Positions 7,133-16,020 of a stretch of DNA of 59,283 nucleotides are shown here, piece by piece. This DNA is from an uncultured Bacteroidales bacterium (GTDB taxonomy: Bacteria > Bacteroidota > Bacteroidia > Bacteroidales > P3). The stretch covers positions 1 to 59,283 of the forward strand of contig ONLW01000014.1 of the NCBI GenBank assembly GCA_900318835.1, written 5' to 3'. Made by a program: the position numbers and the translations under genes. The notes beneath the pieces are model-generated. The model was not told where the DNA came from, did not search any database, and saw only the letters and a program-made list of their open reading frames with translations. Each line of letters starts with the position of its first letter. Positions within the stretch are counted from its first letter, which is position 1.

Positions 7133-8293
7133 ATGAAAAAGATTTTAACCATACTATTGCTGGCCACCCTCACCCTTGGTGCAGGGGCACAGGTGCCCGA
7201 CGGCTGCGAACTGCCGACGTTGCCCGAACTCAGCGCCAAGGAGCGGCGCGACATGAAAGAGACTCTCGACGCATGGCTGAAAGACTGGCAGAAAATCGGT
7301 GCCTCAGGATTCAATCCCGCACTAAAATACAATGACATAAACGATAAAAGGATTTCCATCGACCTCACCTACATCGTTGCTGACAGTACAAAAGCCTTCC
7401 TCGATTCGAACTCCGAATATCTGCGTGCGGCATCGCTGTTCGACGCCACAAACCGCCTGCGCGATTTATTCGAAATGGTGGCCAATCTGGGCTACGACGT
7501 GATGGCATCTGTTGTACTACGCACTATCACAGGCAGAAGCACCTCGGTACACATCACGAATTTCGACAACGCCACTCTGCGCTACATTATGAGTCTGAAG
7601 AGTTCCTTCTCGGTATATGTCTACTCCGACGTCGTGGAAGTATTGAAAAAAATACCTTTCGGGTTTGAAGACAGCGTGATATGTACTGGCATAAGCTACT
7701 GCAACCACCTGTGGACCATGACGCTGCACTCGTCAATAGCATTCGATCCCGAAGACGATTCCTATATTGTTTGGGCTGTCCACACTAGCGAAATCGTGTC
7801 CGATGCAGATTTTATGCGATTTGTCGGCATGGACAGCACTACAGCCCGCTTCATCATTGTTCAGGATGGAGCAAAAGACACATTCACATTCGATTACACC
7901 CCAGCACAGCTGCTTGGCGAAGAGCCTGCGCTCGACATCAACTGGCTTGGCAACTACCTGGCCCAGGGCATCGACCGCACCTTTCCCATGCCAATGCAGT
8001 CAAGCACCGGCACAATGGAGCATTGCTCCTACGACCCAACGCTGCAGGTGCTGGTCATAGAATGTCTGATGGACGAAATCGACGTGGTGGGCAACGTGGG
8101 CCGGGAGGAGCAAGTGAAACTGCCCATCCTGGAGGCCATGCTTGCCGCCTCAGAGGGCAACGATTTCATTCAGGCACTGGCAGAAGTGGGCCTGGGATTG
8201 GAATACCGCATCCAAAGCCGCACCACGCGCCGTCCCCTGACCATCACCTTCACTCCCGACGAACTGCGAGTGTTTATTCTTGAAAGACAATAG
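7133..8293 (+). CDS. Exported protein of unknown function
   Basis: A 386-residue protein with a signal peptide (MKKILTILLLATLTLGAGAQ). The mature part mixes helix and strand and has no motif I recognise. It contains several amphipathic segments and ends in a basic region (RIQSRTTRRPLTITFTPDEL). A TTATCTTA sequence about 20 nt upstream is only a weak promoter candidate. The radical SAM gene starts 3 nt after its stop, so the two are probably co-transcribed. Confidence 0.65.
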   Translation: MKKILTILLLATLTLGAGAQVPDGCELPTLPELSAKERRDMKETLDAWLKDWQKIGASGFNPALKYNDINDKRISIDLTYIVADSTKAFLDSNSEYLRAASLFDATNRLRDLFEMVANLGYDVMASVVLRTITGRSTSVHITNFDNATLRYIMSLKSSFSVYVYSDVVEVLKKIPFGFEDSVICTGISYCNHLWTMTLHSSIAFDPEDDSYIVWAVHTSEIVSDADFMRFVGMDSTTARFIIVQDGAKDTFTFDYTPAQLLGEEPALDINWLGNYLAQGIDRTFPMPMQSSTGTMEHCSYDPTLQVLVIECLMDEIDVVGNVGREEQVKLPILEAMLAASEGNDFIQALAEVGLGLEYRIQSRTTRRPLTITFTPDELRVFILERQ

Positions 8294-8296
8294 CCT

Positions 8297-9943
8297 ATGA
8301 AAATACTGCTCATCACACCGCCGCTCACACAATTGAACACCCCCTACCCTGCCACGGCTTACCTGAAAGGATTTTATTTCGCACAGGAACACGAGGTGAG
8401 GCAAATGGACCTCGGCATCGAGGTGGCCGACCGGGTGTTGAGCCGCAGTTTTCTTGAAAGCATCGACCTCGAAGAGCAGGCACGGCTGATAGAGCCGGTG
8501 AAACGCTTCCTCCGCGGGCAGGACGACACGCTTGGACCCCGCATTGCCAATCGCTCGCTACTACCTGAAGGAAAGCGTTTTGAGCAGCTGGACGAGGACA
8601 ACCTCGAATGGAGCTTCGGCGTGAGCGGCACCACCGACAAGGCCATGCACCTCGCCACCCTCTTCATCGAGGACATAGCAGATTATATTAGGGAGCACGT
8701 TGACCCCCACTTCGACCTCGTGCGCTACGCCGAATACCTCAGCAACGACGCCCCCACCTTCGACCCCCTCTATGCCGAACTGCATCAGGAACCATCGGTC
8801 ATTGACCGGATGATACTCTCGCTACTCGCCGACTGTGTGTCGGAGTTCAGCCCCGACAAGGTGTGCCTCACTGTCCCCTTCCCCGGGTGCCTCTACGGCG
8901 CCCTGCGCTGTGGTCAGTGGCTCAAAGCCCACACATCGGCCACCGTCGAGATTGGCGGCGGCTTCCCCAACACAGAATGGCGACAGCTGAGCGATAAACG
9001 CATCTATGAGTTTTGCGATAAAGTAGTCATTGATGGTTGCCGTGAGGCCGACCAGTACTGTCCCGACTTCAGCGACCTGCCATTAGAAAAATATCTCTCG
9101 CTAACCGAAATGACCAACCCCATGCACCGTCTGTGGAGCCAGGGACGGTGGAACAAGATGGTGATGGCCCACGGCTGCTACTGGCACCGCTGCGCCTTCT
9201 GCGACACATCGCTCGACTATATCGGCAACTACCGCGCCCCCAAGGCCACCACCGTGGTCGACCACATGGAGCGCATCATGGAGCAGACCCACCGCACGGG
9301 CTTTCACTTCGTCGACGAGGCCCTGCCACCCAAGCTGCTGCGTGAGGTCGCCGAGGAGATACTCCGCCGTGGCCTAGCTGTCAGCTTCTGGGGCAACATA
9401 CGCTTTGAGAAAGCCTACACCGCCGAACTGTGCGACCTGCTGGCCGAAGCCGGCATGGTGGCTGTCAGCGGTGGCTTGGAGGTAGCCTCCGACCGCCTAC
9501 TCAAGCTGATAGACAAAGGCGTCACCATCCAGCAGACCGTCGAGGCCTGCCGCCACCTGCGCGACGCCGGCATCATGGTGCACACCTACCTCATGTACGG
9601 CTTCCCCACGGAAACCCTTCAAGAGAGCGTCGATGCCCTGGAGACCGTGCGCCGCATGTTCGACGAAGGCATCGTCCAGAGCGCCTTCTGGCACCGCTAC
9701 GCCATGACCTGTCATTCCCCCAGCGGCCTCAATCCGGAAACCTATGGTGCCCGTCGTGTCACCCTCGAACCAAACCCCTTCTGCAACAACGAGGTAGATT
9801 GGGAACCGGGCTTCGATTATGATATAGAGGCCGTCGGTGCGGCTTTGCGGCTGGCTACATATAATTATATGAATGGGCTCGGCCTCGACCAGCCAGTGCG
9901 GTCGTGGTTCCCTATACGGGTACCTAAACCTTCTGTGAAATAA
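8297..9943 (+). CDS. B12-binding-type radical SAM protein with CX4CX2C cluster motif
   Basis: A 548-residue protein. The N-terminal 200 residues look like a cobalamin-binding-type Rossmann fold (MKILLITPPLTQLNTPYPA), with a later IGGGFPN motif. A radical SAM TIM barrel follows. The cluster motif reads GCYWHRCAFCD (C294, C299, C302), that is CX4CX2C rather than the usual CX3CX2C. Later barrel motifs are present: VSGGLEVASDRLL, GIMVHTYLMYGFPTET. Homologues with this spacing belong, as far as I recall, to an uncharacterised Bacteroidota group. The substrate is unknown. The stop lies 3 nt from the stop of the convergent mgtC-like gene. Confidence 0.85.
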   Translation: MKILLITPPLTQLNTPYPATAYLKGFYFAQEHEVRQMDLGIEVADRVLSRSFLESIDLEEQARLIEPVKRFLRGQDDTLGPRIANRSLLPEGKRFEQLDEDNLEWSFGVSGTTDKAMHLATLFIEDIADYIREHVDPHFDLVRYAEYLSNDAPTFDPLYAELHQEPSVIDRMILSLLADCVSEFSPDKVCLTVPFPGCLYGALRCGQWLKAHTSATVEIGGGFPNTEWRQLSDKRIYEFCDKVVIDGCREADQYCPDFSDLPLEKYLSLTEMTNPMHRLWSQGRWNKMVMAHGCYWHRCAFCDTSLDYIGNYRAPKATTVVDHMERIMEQTHRTGFHFVDEALPPKLLREVAEEILRRGLAVSFWGNIRFEKAYTAELCDLLAEAGMVAVSGGLEVASDRLLKLIDKGVTIQQTVEACRHLRDAGIMVHTYLMYGFPTETLQESVDALETVRRMFDEGIVQSAFWHRYAMTCHSPSGLNPETYGARRVTLEPNPFCNNEVDWEPGFDYDIEAVGAALRLATYNYMNGLGLDQPVRSWFPIRVPKPSVK

Positions 9944-9946
9944 GAT

Positions 9947-10429
9947 TTATCGGGCGATATCCTCGTCGTCGCTGTCGTTGTGTTTGCTGCGGCGGAGGCG
10001 CTTGATGTAGAGCTCGATGCTCTTGAGTCCCCAATTGATAAGTATGACCACGGCGACAGCGATAAGTGCTTCGCGCCACATGCCATAGCCACAGAGGCAC
10101 CCCACGGCGGCGCTGCACCAGATGGTGGCGGCGGAGGAGAGACCGTGGATGGTGAGACCGTTCTTCATGATGACGCCGGCGCCGAGGAAGCCGATGCCCG
10201 TCACCACCTGCGAGAGGACGCGGAGATTATCGTTGTTCACCGGACCGCCCGCCAACTTGGCACTCATGATGACGCTCTCGCTTATCAATATAAATATACA
10301 GGCCCCCACAGCCACCAGCGAGTTGGTGGTGAGGCCGGCCTGGCGCTGCTTGAGCTCGCGCTGTGTGCCGATAATAATACCGGCGATGAGGGCGCAAGCG
10401 AGGCGGAAGATGAAGACTTCGATGGGCAT
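9947..10429 (-). CDS. MgtC/SapB family membrane protein
   Basis: A 160-residue membrane protein with four to five hydrophobic segments and the MgtC/SapB signature: RLACALIAGIIIGTQRELK, AGLTTNSLVAVGACIF, VVTGIGFLGAGVIMKNG, SSAATIWCSAAVG. Family members are linked to magnesium limitation and acid survival, acting by modulating membrane ATPase or transport; the substrate is unsettled. It ends in an acidic/basic cytosolic tail. It is the last gene of the minus-strand run from 15567. Its start codon is preceded directly by CCCATTAAC-type repeats instead of a normal leader. Confidence 0.85.
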   Translation of the reverse strand: MPIEVFIFRLACALIAGIIIGTQRELKQRQAGLTTNSLVAVGACIFILISESVIMSAKLAGGPVNNDNLRVLSQVVTGIGFLGAGVIMKNGLTIHGLSSAATIWCSAAVGCLCGYGMWREALIAVAVVILINWGLKSIELYIKRLRRSKHNDSDDEDIAR

Positions 10430-10461
10430 GATGGGGTAAATGGGGTTAATGGGTTAACTGG
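10430..10461. repeat. TTAATGGG-type repeat at the rsmI/mgtC junction
   Basis: ATGGGGTAAATGGGG followed by TTAATGGGTTAACTGGG runs from immediately ahead of the mgtC start codon (minus strand) into the last codons of rsmI. It is the same repeat type as at 2751-2880 and 45317-45350, again exactly at a gene junction. Confidence 0.75.
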
Positions 10462-11128
10462 GCTTGCCTGCAAGGATAACGACAATCTCGCCTTTCACTT
10501 GCCCCTGTGCGAAGTGCGCCAGCACTTCGGCGAGGATGCCACGGGCGGTCTCGGCGTGGAGCTTGCTGATTTCGCGGCTCACGGAGACCTGACGGTCTTC
10601 ACCTACTACGGCCGCTAATTCGGTTAGCAGCTTCACCAACCGGTACGGACTCTCGTAGATGATCATCGTGCGTTCCTCGTCGGCAAGGGCTTGTATGGCC
10701 GTCTGGCGGCCTTTCTTATGCGGCAAGAAGCCGAGGAAGACAAAACGATCGCACGGCAGACCGCTATCGATAAGTGCCGGCACAAAGGCCGTGGCACCCG
10801 GCAGGCATTCCACCTCAATACCATCCTTCACTGCCTCACGGACAAGTAGGAAGCCCGGATCGCTGATGCCGGGAGTGCCGGCGTCGGTGACCACGGCAAT
10901 GGTAGTGCCGCTCTTCAGTCGCTCGACAAGTCCCGCCACCGTCTGGTGCTCGTTGAAGATGTGGTAGCTCTGCAACGGGGTTTCGATGCCGTAATGCTGC
11001 AGGAGCACACGGGAAGTGCGGGTGTCCTCGGCGAGGATGAGGTCGACAGACTTGAGAACCTCGACGCCACGGAATGTCATGTCGCCGAGGTTCCCAACGG
11101 GTGTCGGTACTAAAAACAATTTCGACAT
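10454..11128 (-). CDS. rsmI: 16S rRNA (cytidine-1402-2'-O)-methyltransferase
   Basis: A 224-residue member of the tetrapyrrole-methylase fold, matching RsmI: LFLVPTPVGNLGDMTFRG at the N-terminus, LILAEDTRTSRVLLQHYGI, the SAM-site loop VTDAGTPGISDPGF, CLPGATAFVPALIDSGLP and FLGFLPHKKGRQ. It methylates the ribose of C1402 in 16S rRNA. The length is somewhat shorter than E. coli RsmI because the C-terminal segment is missing, as is common in Bacteroidota. Its ATG overlaps the yebC stop by one base (TAATG), implying translational coupling. Confidence 0.92.
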   Translation of the reverse strand: MSKLFLVPTPVGNLGDMTFRGVEVLKSVDLILAEDTRTSRVLLQHYGIETPLQSYHIFNEHQTVAGLVERLKSGTTIAVVTDAGTPGISDPGFLLVREAVKDGIEVECLPGATAFVPALIDSGLPCDRFVFLGFLPHKKGRQTAIQALADEERTMIIYESPYRLVKLLTELAAVVGEDRQVSVSREISKLHAETARGILAEVLAHFAQGQVKGEIVVILAGKPS

Positions 11129-11868
11129 TATTCTTCCTCGAAGTCGTCGGGAATCTCCATGTCATGGTAGACGTTGGTCACGTCGTCGTCCTCCTCGAGG
11201 ATGCCGATGACCTTCATGACCTTGCGGATGGTCTCGGTGTCAACCTGACGCAGGGTATTGGGGATGCGCTGGAGCTCGGCGCTCTCGCACTCGATACCTT
11301 TCTGCTCGAGCATCTTCACCATGTTACCGAAGTCCTCGTAGGCGGTGTAGAGGGTCAGGTACTCGTCGTCGGCCTCCATCTCTTCCAGGCCACCGTCGAT
11401 GAGTTCCATCTCGAGTTCCTCAATGTCCATCTCGGGCTTGCGGGGAATGACAAAGACACCCTTGCGGGTGAAGAGGAAAGCGAGGCTGCCATTGGTTTCG
11501 AGGGTGCCACCGTTCTTGTTCATGATGGCTTTGACGTTGGCGACGGTGCGGTTGTTATTGTCGGAGAGGGCCTCGATGAAGAGGGCGATACCGTGACTCA
11601 CGTGGCACTCGAAGGTAAGCTCCTGCATCTGGGCGGCATCCTTGTCGTTAGCCTTGTTGATGGAACGCTGCAGGGTGTCCTTGGGCATGTTGCAGCCACG
11701 GGCATTCTGCACGAGCAGACGCAAACGGGGGTTGCTGTCGGGGTCGGGACCGCCTTCGCGCACGGCGATGGTGACCTGCTTCAGAATGTTACTCCACTGT
11801 TTCGAGCGCTTGGCATCAGCTGCACCTTTGGCTCTCTTAATCTTTGACCATTTGTTGTGTCCTGACAT
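11128..11868 (-). CDS. yebC: YebC/PmpR-type protein
   Basis: A 246-residue protein with the family N-terminus MSGHNKWSKIKRAKGAADAK and conserved segments NPRLRLLVQNARGCNMPKD, AIMNKNGGTL and LTLYTAYEDFGNM. YebC-type proteins were first described as transcriptional regulators and more recently linked to translation at proline-rich sequences. The C-terminus is very acidic. In the 53-nt gap upstream, the sequence TTATTGTTTGATTG occurs twice (about 11880 and 11898), a small tandem repeat of unknown effect. Confidence 0.92.
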   Translation of the reverse strand: MSGHNKWSKIKRAKGAADAKRSKQWSNILKQVTIAVREGGPDPDSNPRLRLLVQNARGCNMPKDTLQRSINKANDKDAAQMQELTFECHVSHGIALFIEALSDNNNRTVANVKAIMNKNGGTLETNGSLAFLFTRKGVFVIPRKPEMDIEELEMELIDGGLEEMEADDEYLTLYTAYEDFGNMVKMLEQKGIECESAELQRIPNTLRQVDTETIRKVMKVIGILEEDDDVTNVYHDMEIPDDFEEE

Positions 11869-11921
11869 AATGATTAGTTTTATTGTTTGATTGATTTATT
11901 GTTTGATTGCTTGAGTAATCG

Positions 11922-12584
11922 TTATTTCGTTTTCCATTGAATATAGGTAATCGGCATTCCCTTCTCGAGGAACATCTTCTCGTAGAAGGTTTGCGTGAGC
12001 TTGGCTTCGCCGTCGTAGTCTGTGTGGTAGAGGTCGTTGGTACTGAAGAGCACCTCGACATTGCGTGTCGGTAGCACCTCGTTGAGGGTGTAGTCGTAGA
12101 GTTCCTGGCTGTCGGTCTTGAGGTTCATTGTGCTGCCGGGGGCGAGGAAACAACTGTAGGTGTCGAGGAAGCGGGGCGACGTGAGGCGCTTGTTAGGCTT
12201 CTTCAACTGCGGGTCGCAGAAGGTAATCCAAATCTCGCTCACCTCCCCTTCGGCAAAGAAGCGGTCAATAAGCTCGATGCGTGTGCGGATGAACGCCACG
12301 TTCTTCATCTGCTCCTCGTTGCTGGTCTTCGCCCCGCGCCAAAGACGGGCCCCCTTAATGTCGACACCAATGTAGTTGCGGTCGGGATGGATGCGAGCCA
12401 GCGCGATGGTGTAATCACCCTTGCCGCAACCCAGTTCCAGCGTGATGGGATTGTCGTTACCGAACTGCTCACGCCACTTACCCCTCAAGGCAAATCCCTC
12501 CTTCTCCAACTGGTCAAAACCCACCTGGAAAAGATTGGGGAATGTGAGATTCTCGGCAAACCGTTGTAGCTTATGGTGTCCCAT
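11922..12584 (-). CDS. trmB: tRNA (guanine-N7-)-methyltransferase
   Basis: A 220-residue Rossmann methyltransferase. It shows the TrmB features ITLELGCGKGDYTIALA (SAM site), NYIGVDIKGARLWRGA, IRTRIELIDRFF, WITFCDPQLKKPNKRL and a C-terminal YHTDYDGEAKLTQTFYEKMF. It makes m7G46 in tRNA. The motif DPQLKK replaces the DPWPKK of proteobacterial enzymes, a change commonly seen in Bacteroidota. It lies 4 nt after the HU/SPOR gene on the same strand. Confidence 0.92.
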   Translation of the reverse strand: MGHHKLQRFAENLTFPNLFQVGFDQLEKEGFALRGKWREQFGNDNPITLELGCGKGDYTIALARIHPDRNYIGVDIKGARLWRGAKTSNEEQMKNVAFIRTRIELIDRFFAEGEVSEIWITFCDPQLKKPNKRLTSPRFLDTYSCFLAPGSTMNLKTDSQELYDYTLNEVLPTRNVEVLFSTNDLYHTDYDGEAKLTQTFYEKMFLEKGMPITYIQWKTK

Positions 12585-12588
12585 CGGC

Positions 12589-14172
12589 TTAGAGTTCTTT
12601 AATCACGATATCACCGTCATACCAGCTCTTGATGTGGTTGTAGAGGGCCTCGGCCTTGGTGCGGGTCGGAGCGCTGCCCATCGAGACATAGTACATGTCG
12701 TTCTTCTCGATGATATAAGCGTCGCAGCCTTGCTCATGCAGACGGGCGGTGAGTTTGGCGGCAGTGGCCTTGTTGAGATAAAAGCCGGCAATGATGTCGA
12801 AACCTTGCTTACTTTTCTTGTTGACATTGACCGTTACAGCCTCTTTGTCGTCTTTCTGCTTCTTGGCCACAGCGGCACGCTCAATATCTTTCACCTGCTG
12901 AACCTCGGCAGCGGTGCGCTGAGGCTCGCTAGGTTCAATGCCCAACTCATCAATCACCTGACCCAAGATGCCATCAAGGAGAGCGGCATTCATCAACTCG
13001 CCCTGAACAATGTGGCATGCTGCGTTGGCATAACTCCGTTTCAACCACGATTCGGCATGGTTGTAGATATAGTCATCGTAAGGGATGAAACGCTGCACGG
13101 CGAAGCGGGGACCAAGCAACTGACCCATACGTTCCTCCGTATACCGACGCACACGGTCACCCATTGGCACGCGGGCCACTCCGTAATTGCGCGAAGCAAG
13201 GTAATCACTGATATATTCTGACATATTGAAGCAAACCACCTCAACATTGCGGGCAATCTCGCGGTCATCATACTCAATCATGTCGGGGTTGTAGGTCAAA
13301 GCGTTGTCAGCAGGGACGTCGAGGTGTTTTACTGGAGCGGCAGGCTCAACGGGAGCGACGGACGCCTCGGCCTTCATGCTATAGTAGTGAGTGTAATAGT
13401 AGTAGCCACCGGCAGCCAATGCAGCCAACAGCAACAGGAGCAGCACCCAGAGGCGCCATCTGCGTTTCTTTTTCTTGGGCTCAACGGGAGCGGGTTCGAG
13501 CTCCTTCACAACCTTATCCCATTCTTCCTTGACCGAAGGCTCCTCTGGCTCTGGTTCGGGCTCAGGTGTGGGTTCAGGTTCGGGTTCAGGTGTGGGTTCA
13601 GGTTCGGGCTCGAGAATAGGTTCGGGTTCGGGTTCGAGTTCGGAAACAGGTGCAAGTTCAGGTTCAGGCTCAGGTTCAGGAATAGGGGCGGGAGCTGGCG
13701 AAGAGGCGGGGGCAGAATCCTCCTCGAACTGAGCGAAGGGGTCCTCGCTGTCGCTGTGGTCGTAGGTCTTCACCTCCTCGAGCGGGGTCTCATTGCTGTT
13801 GCCAGCCTCGATGACCACACCTTCAGCCATTTCAAAGCCATAGCTGTCGCCGGTCTTTTTGATGCAACCCAAATCCTCCAGACGGTGCTCGCCGATATGA
13901 CTCAGCTTGTCCTTGAGGGCATCGAGGTAGTTGCGCCACATCTGACGGGCCACATCCTCGTTCACACACTCGCGCTGGGCGATGATTTTTACGATGCTTT
14001 CGTCGCCTGTAGTGGCAGCATTGTAAACAATGCTACGGGTGGCAGGATAGTAGATGCGTGTCACCGGGTCGTGGTGGGGCGCACGCTCCACACTGTCAAA
14101 CGTACCGATTTCAGGCAGTTCCACTTTCTGTCCCTGTTGCAGCAACTCAACGATTAGATTGGTTATATTCAT
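12589..14172 (-). CDS. HU-CCDC81 / SPOR-domain membrane protein
   Basis: A 527-residue protein. Residues 1-130 carry the paired HU-like CCDC81 domains of Bacteroidota ([46 protein letters not shown]). Residues about 170-225 are a Glu-Pro repeat region. A basic stretch [10 protein letters not shown] is followed by one transmembrane helix ([16 protein letters not shown]), and the C-terminus has a SPOR domain ([41 protein letters not shown]). SPOR domains bind denuded septal peptidoglycan; the HU part may contact DNA. The EP-rich stretch coincides with a short-period DNA repeat. Located within the kdsB/trmB operon. Confidence 0.88.
   Translation of the reverse strand: MNITNLIVELLQQGQKVELPEIGTFDSVERAPHHDPVTRIYYPATRSIVYNAATTGDESIVKIIAQRECVNEDVARQMWRNYLDALKDKLSHIGEHRLEDLGCIKKTGDSYGFEMAEGVVIEAGNSNETPLEEVKTYDHSDSEDPFAQFEEDSAPASSPAPAPIPEPEPEPELAPVSELEPEPEPILEPEPEPTPEPEPEPTPEPEPEPEEPSVKEEWDKVVKELEPAPVEPKKKKRRWRLWVLLLLLLAALAAGGYYYYTHYYSMKAEASVAPVEPAAPVKHLDVPADNALTYNPDMIEYDDREIARNVEVVCFNMSEYISDYLASRNYGVARVPMGDRVRRYTEERMGQLLGPRFAVQRFIPYDDYIYNHAESWLKRSYANAACHIVQGELMNAALLDGILGQVIDELGIEPSEPQRTAAEVQQVKDIERAAVAKKQKDDKEAVTVNVNKKSKQGFDIIAGFYLNKATAAKLTARLHEQGCDAYIIEKNDMYYVSMGSAPTRTKAEALYNHIKSWYDGDIVIKEL
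13551..13690. repeat. In-frame GGTTCAGGTTCGGG-type repeat encoding Glu-Pro
   Basis: GGTTCGGGTTCAGGTGTGGG and similar hexamer-based units repeat here. On the coding strand they yield alternating E and P with occasional T, L and V. The segment spaces the HU-like domains from the transmembrane helix. Confidence 0.7.
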
Positions 14173-14176
14173 GATG

Positions 14177-14953
14177 TTATTGTTTTTCTTCGTTCATTTT
14201 TCTCAATTCACACTCGGCAGCCTCGAGGTCGGCAGGGGTGTCGATACCGATGTTGGCCGCTGCCGTCTCGCGCACAGCGATGGTATAGCCAGCTTCAAGC
14301 CAACGCAATTGTTCCAGTTTCTCGCTGGTTTCCAAACCGCTCTGTGGCATGACACAGACCTTGGCCAGCACCTCCGGGCGGAAGGCATAGATGCCCACAT
14401 GCTTGAAATACTCGCCCTCGTCGAGCCACTTCCCGGCCTCCACGTCGCGACGGAACGGTATAGCCTGACGGCTGAAATAGAGAGCGTTGTCAGTAGCGGC
14501 ACACACCACCTTCACGTTGTTGGGAGAAAACAGTTCTTCCTTCGAGCGTATACGGGTCTTAAGGGTGGCAATGGAGGTCTGCGGATTTTCAAAACAACTG
14601 GCGAGCAACTGCAGCTGTGCGGCCGTGACGAAAGGCTCGTCGCCCTGCAGGTTGATCACTACGTCGAAGCCACAGCCCTGACGTTCAAGTGCCGCAACCA
14701 CTTCTCCACAGCGGTCGGTACCACTGCGATGGCTGTCGGAGGTCATCATCACGCTGCCCTCACCGAACGTCTCTTTCACATGAGAGAAGATGCGCTCGTC
14801 GTCGGTAGCCACCACGGCGGCAGCGATGCCGGGCGTGTGGGCGGCCACAGTATAGGCATAGTCGATGATGGGCTTGCCTCCCAGCAGGGCCAGCGGCTTG
14901 CCGGGGAAACGCGTCGAAGCGTAACGTGCAGGAATAACGGCCAGAACCTTCAT
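14177..14953 (-). CDS. kdsB: 3-deoxy-manno-octulosonate cytidylyltransferase (CMP-KDO synthetase)
   Basis: A 258-residue nucleotidyltransferase with the family start [51 protein letters not shown] and the sugar-binding region [13 protein letters not shown]. It activates KDO with CTP for lipopolysaccharide inner-core synthesis in the cytoplasm. Its start overlaps the deoxynucleoside kinase stop by 4 nt (ATGA), so expression is coupled. Confidence 0.95.
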   Translation of the reverse strand: MKVLAVIPARYASTRFPGKPLALLGGKPIIDYAYTVAAHTPGIAAAVVATDDERIFSHVKETFGEGSVMMTSDSHRSGTDRCGEVVAALERQGCGFDVVINLQGDEPFVTAAQLQLLASCFENPQTSIATLKTRIRSKEELFSPNNVKVVCAATDNALYFSRQAIPFRRDVEAGKWLDEGEYFKHVGIYAFRPEVLAKVCVMPQSGLETSEKLEQLRWLEAGYTIAVRETAAANIGIDTPADLEAAECELRKMNEEKQ

Positions 14954-15567
14954 TGCTGGAAAAGACTATTGAATTCAGCGTCAATCTTGTTGATAATCGA
15001 ACCCAGGTCCTCGCGGTTCTCCACGAAGTCGAGCTCCTCGGTATCCACCACAAGAATCTTGCCCTCGTAAGTCGAGGCCCAGTTCTCGTAGCGGTTATTA
15101 AGGTTGGTGAGGTAGTCAAGGCGGATGCTGTTCTCATACTCGCGGCCACGTTTCTGGATGTGGCGGATAAGTGTCGGCACATCGCCGCGGACATAGATGA
15201 GCAGGTCGGGCTTGGGCAGCAACGAATAGGTCAACTCGAAGAGTTTGGTGTAGGTGGTCAGGTCACGCGTCGTCATCAGTCCCATGCTCTGGAGGTTGGG
15301 GGCGAAGACATAGGCGTCGTCATAGAGCGAGCGATCGCGTATAAAACTCTCGCCCGAAGCCTGCAGCTCAGCCAGCTGCTTGGCATTGGCATACAATGAG
15401 TGGACCATCATGTTGAACGACCAGCGCCGCATGTCCTCATAGAAACTGTTGAGGTAAGGATTCTCTTCAGACGGACCATGGACGGCCTTGTAGCCGTAGT
15501 GCTTCGACAGAAGCTTGGTCAGTTCCGTCTTTCCTGCTCCGATATTTCCCGAGATTGCTATCTGCAT
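14950..15567 (-). CDS. Deoxynucleoside kinase
   Basis: A 205-residue P-loop kinase of the dAdo/dGuo/dCyd kinase family: Walker A GNIGAGKTELTKLL, PYLNSFYEDMRRWSFN, the DRS motif in FIRDRSLYDDAYVFA, and LLIYVRGDVPTLIRHIQKRG with lid-type arginines. It phosphorylates deoxynucleosides in salvage. It is the first gene of the minus-strand operon and has a -7 box at 15650-15657. Confidence 0.9.
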   Translation of the reverse strand: MQIAISGNIGAGKTELTKLLSKHYGYKAVHGPSEENPYLNSFYEDMRRWSFNMMVHSLYANAKQLAELQASGESFIRDRSLYDDAYVFAPNLQSMGLMTTRDLTTYTKLFELTYSLLPKPDLLIYVRGDVPTLIRHIQKRGREYENSIRLDYLTNLNNRYENWASTYEGKILVVDTEELDFVENREDLGSIINKIDAEFNSLFQQ

Positions 15568-15649
15568 ACTATTTCTTTAGTGCCATATACTCCCGTTTTT
15601 ATTTGATACAGAATTATATGGAAGCATTACACCATTACGTTTAAGATTG

Positions 15650-15657
15650 CAAATATA
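15650..15657 (-). promoter_or_regulatory. -7 box (TATATTTG) for the dNK-kdsB-SPOR-trmB-yebC-rsmI run
   Basis: The reverse complement reads TATATTTG, matching TAnnTTTG, about 83 nt ahead of the kinase start. The 15568-16020 gap otherwise contains repeat copy 2 and the nadC promoter. Confidence 0.6.
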
Positions 15658-15711
15658 CGCATTTTTTTTATATAATAGAAAAAAAGTTGGCATTGGGAAT
15701 TCCCTTACCCC

Positions 15712-15830
15712 CACCCTCCTACCATCTACCTACCATCTACCTACCATCTACCTACCATCCCCCTATCAACTCCTACCATGGTAGGAGTTGGTTAGGTGTT
15801 GGTAAGGAGTTAATAGGTAGTTATCAGCAA
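15712..15830. repeat. Palindromic GTTGGTAGG element, copy 2, with CTACCTACCAT repeats
   Basis: The perfect palindrome with core CTCCTACCATGGTAGGAG spans 15767-15790. To its left is an array with 11-nt period, CTACCTACCAT, repeated three to four times (15717-15760). To its right the units GTTAGGTGTTGGTAAGG and GTTAATAGGTAG form the opposite arm. It lies between divergent promoters, so it need not be a terminator. Confidence 0.85.
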
Positions 15831-15947
15831 GTTATGGCCAAGAATATTTTTTGCTTTTTTTGGGGTGTCGGCTACCGGATTTTAAGTTAAAATTAACATT
15901 CCAAAATCTCCATTTTAACAATATTTGTACACGTGAAAAAAAAAACG

Positions 15948-15955
15948 TATCTTTG
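15948..15955 (+). promoter_or_regulatory. -7 box (TATCTTTG) for nadC
   Basis: TATCTTTG with a TTTG at 15924-15927 as -33 element, 20 nt spacing. The inferred 5' UTR is about 60 nt and contains a GC-rich dyad, CGGAAGG...CCTCCG, at about 15961-15987, reminiscent of a leader hairpin. Confidence 0.7.
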
Positions 15956-16020
15956 CATTTCGGAAGGGTGGGATTCCGCCCCTCCGAAAGTAATATTATA
16001 CATCATAGAATCAATCAATT

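Noticed and set aside
12421-13221. 266-residue plus-strand frame across the trmB/SPOR genes
   Set aside because: It spans two conserved minus-strand genes in antisense and has no motifs.
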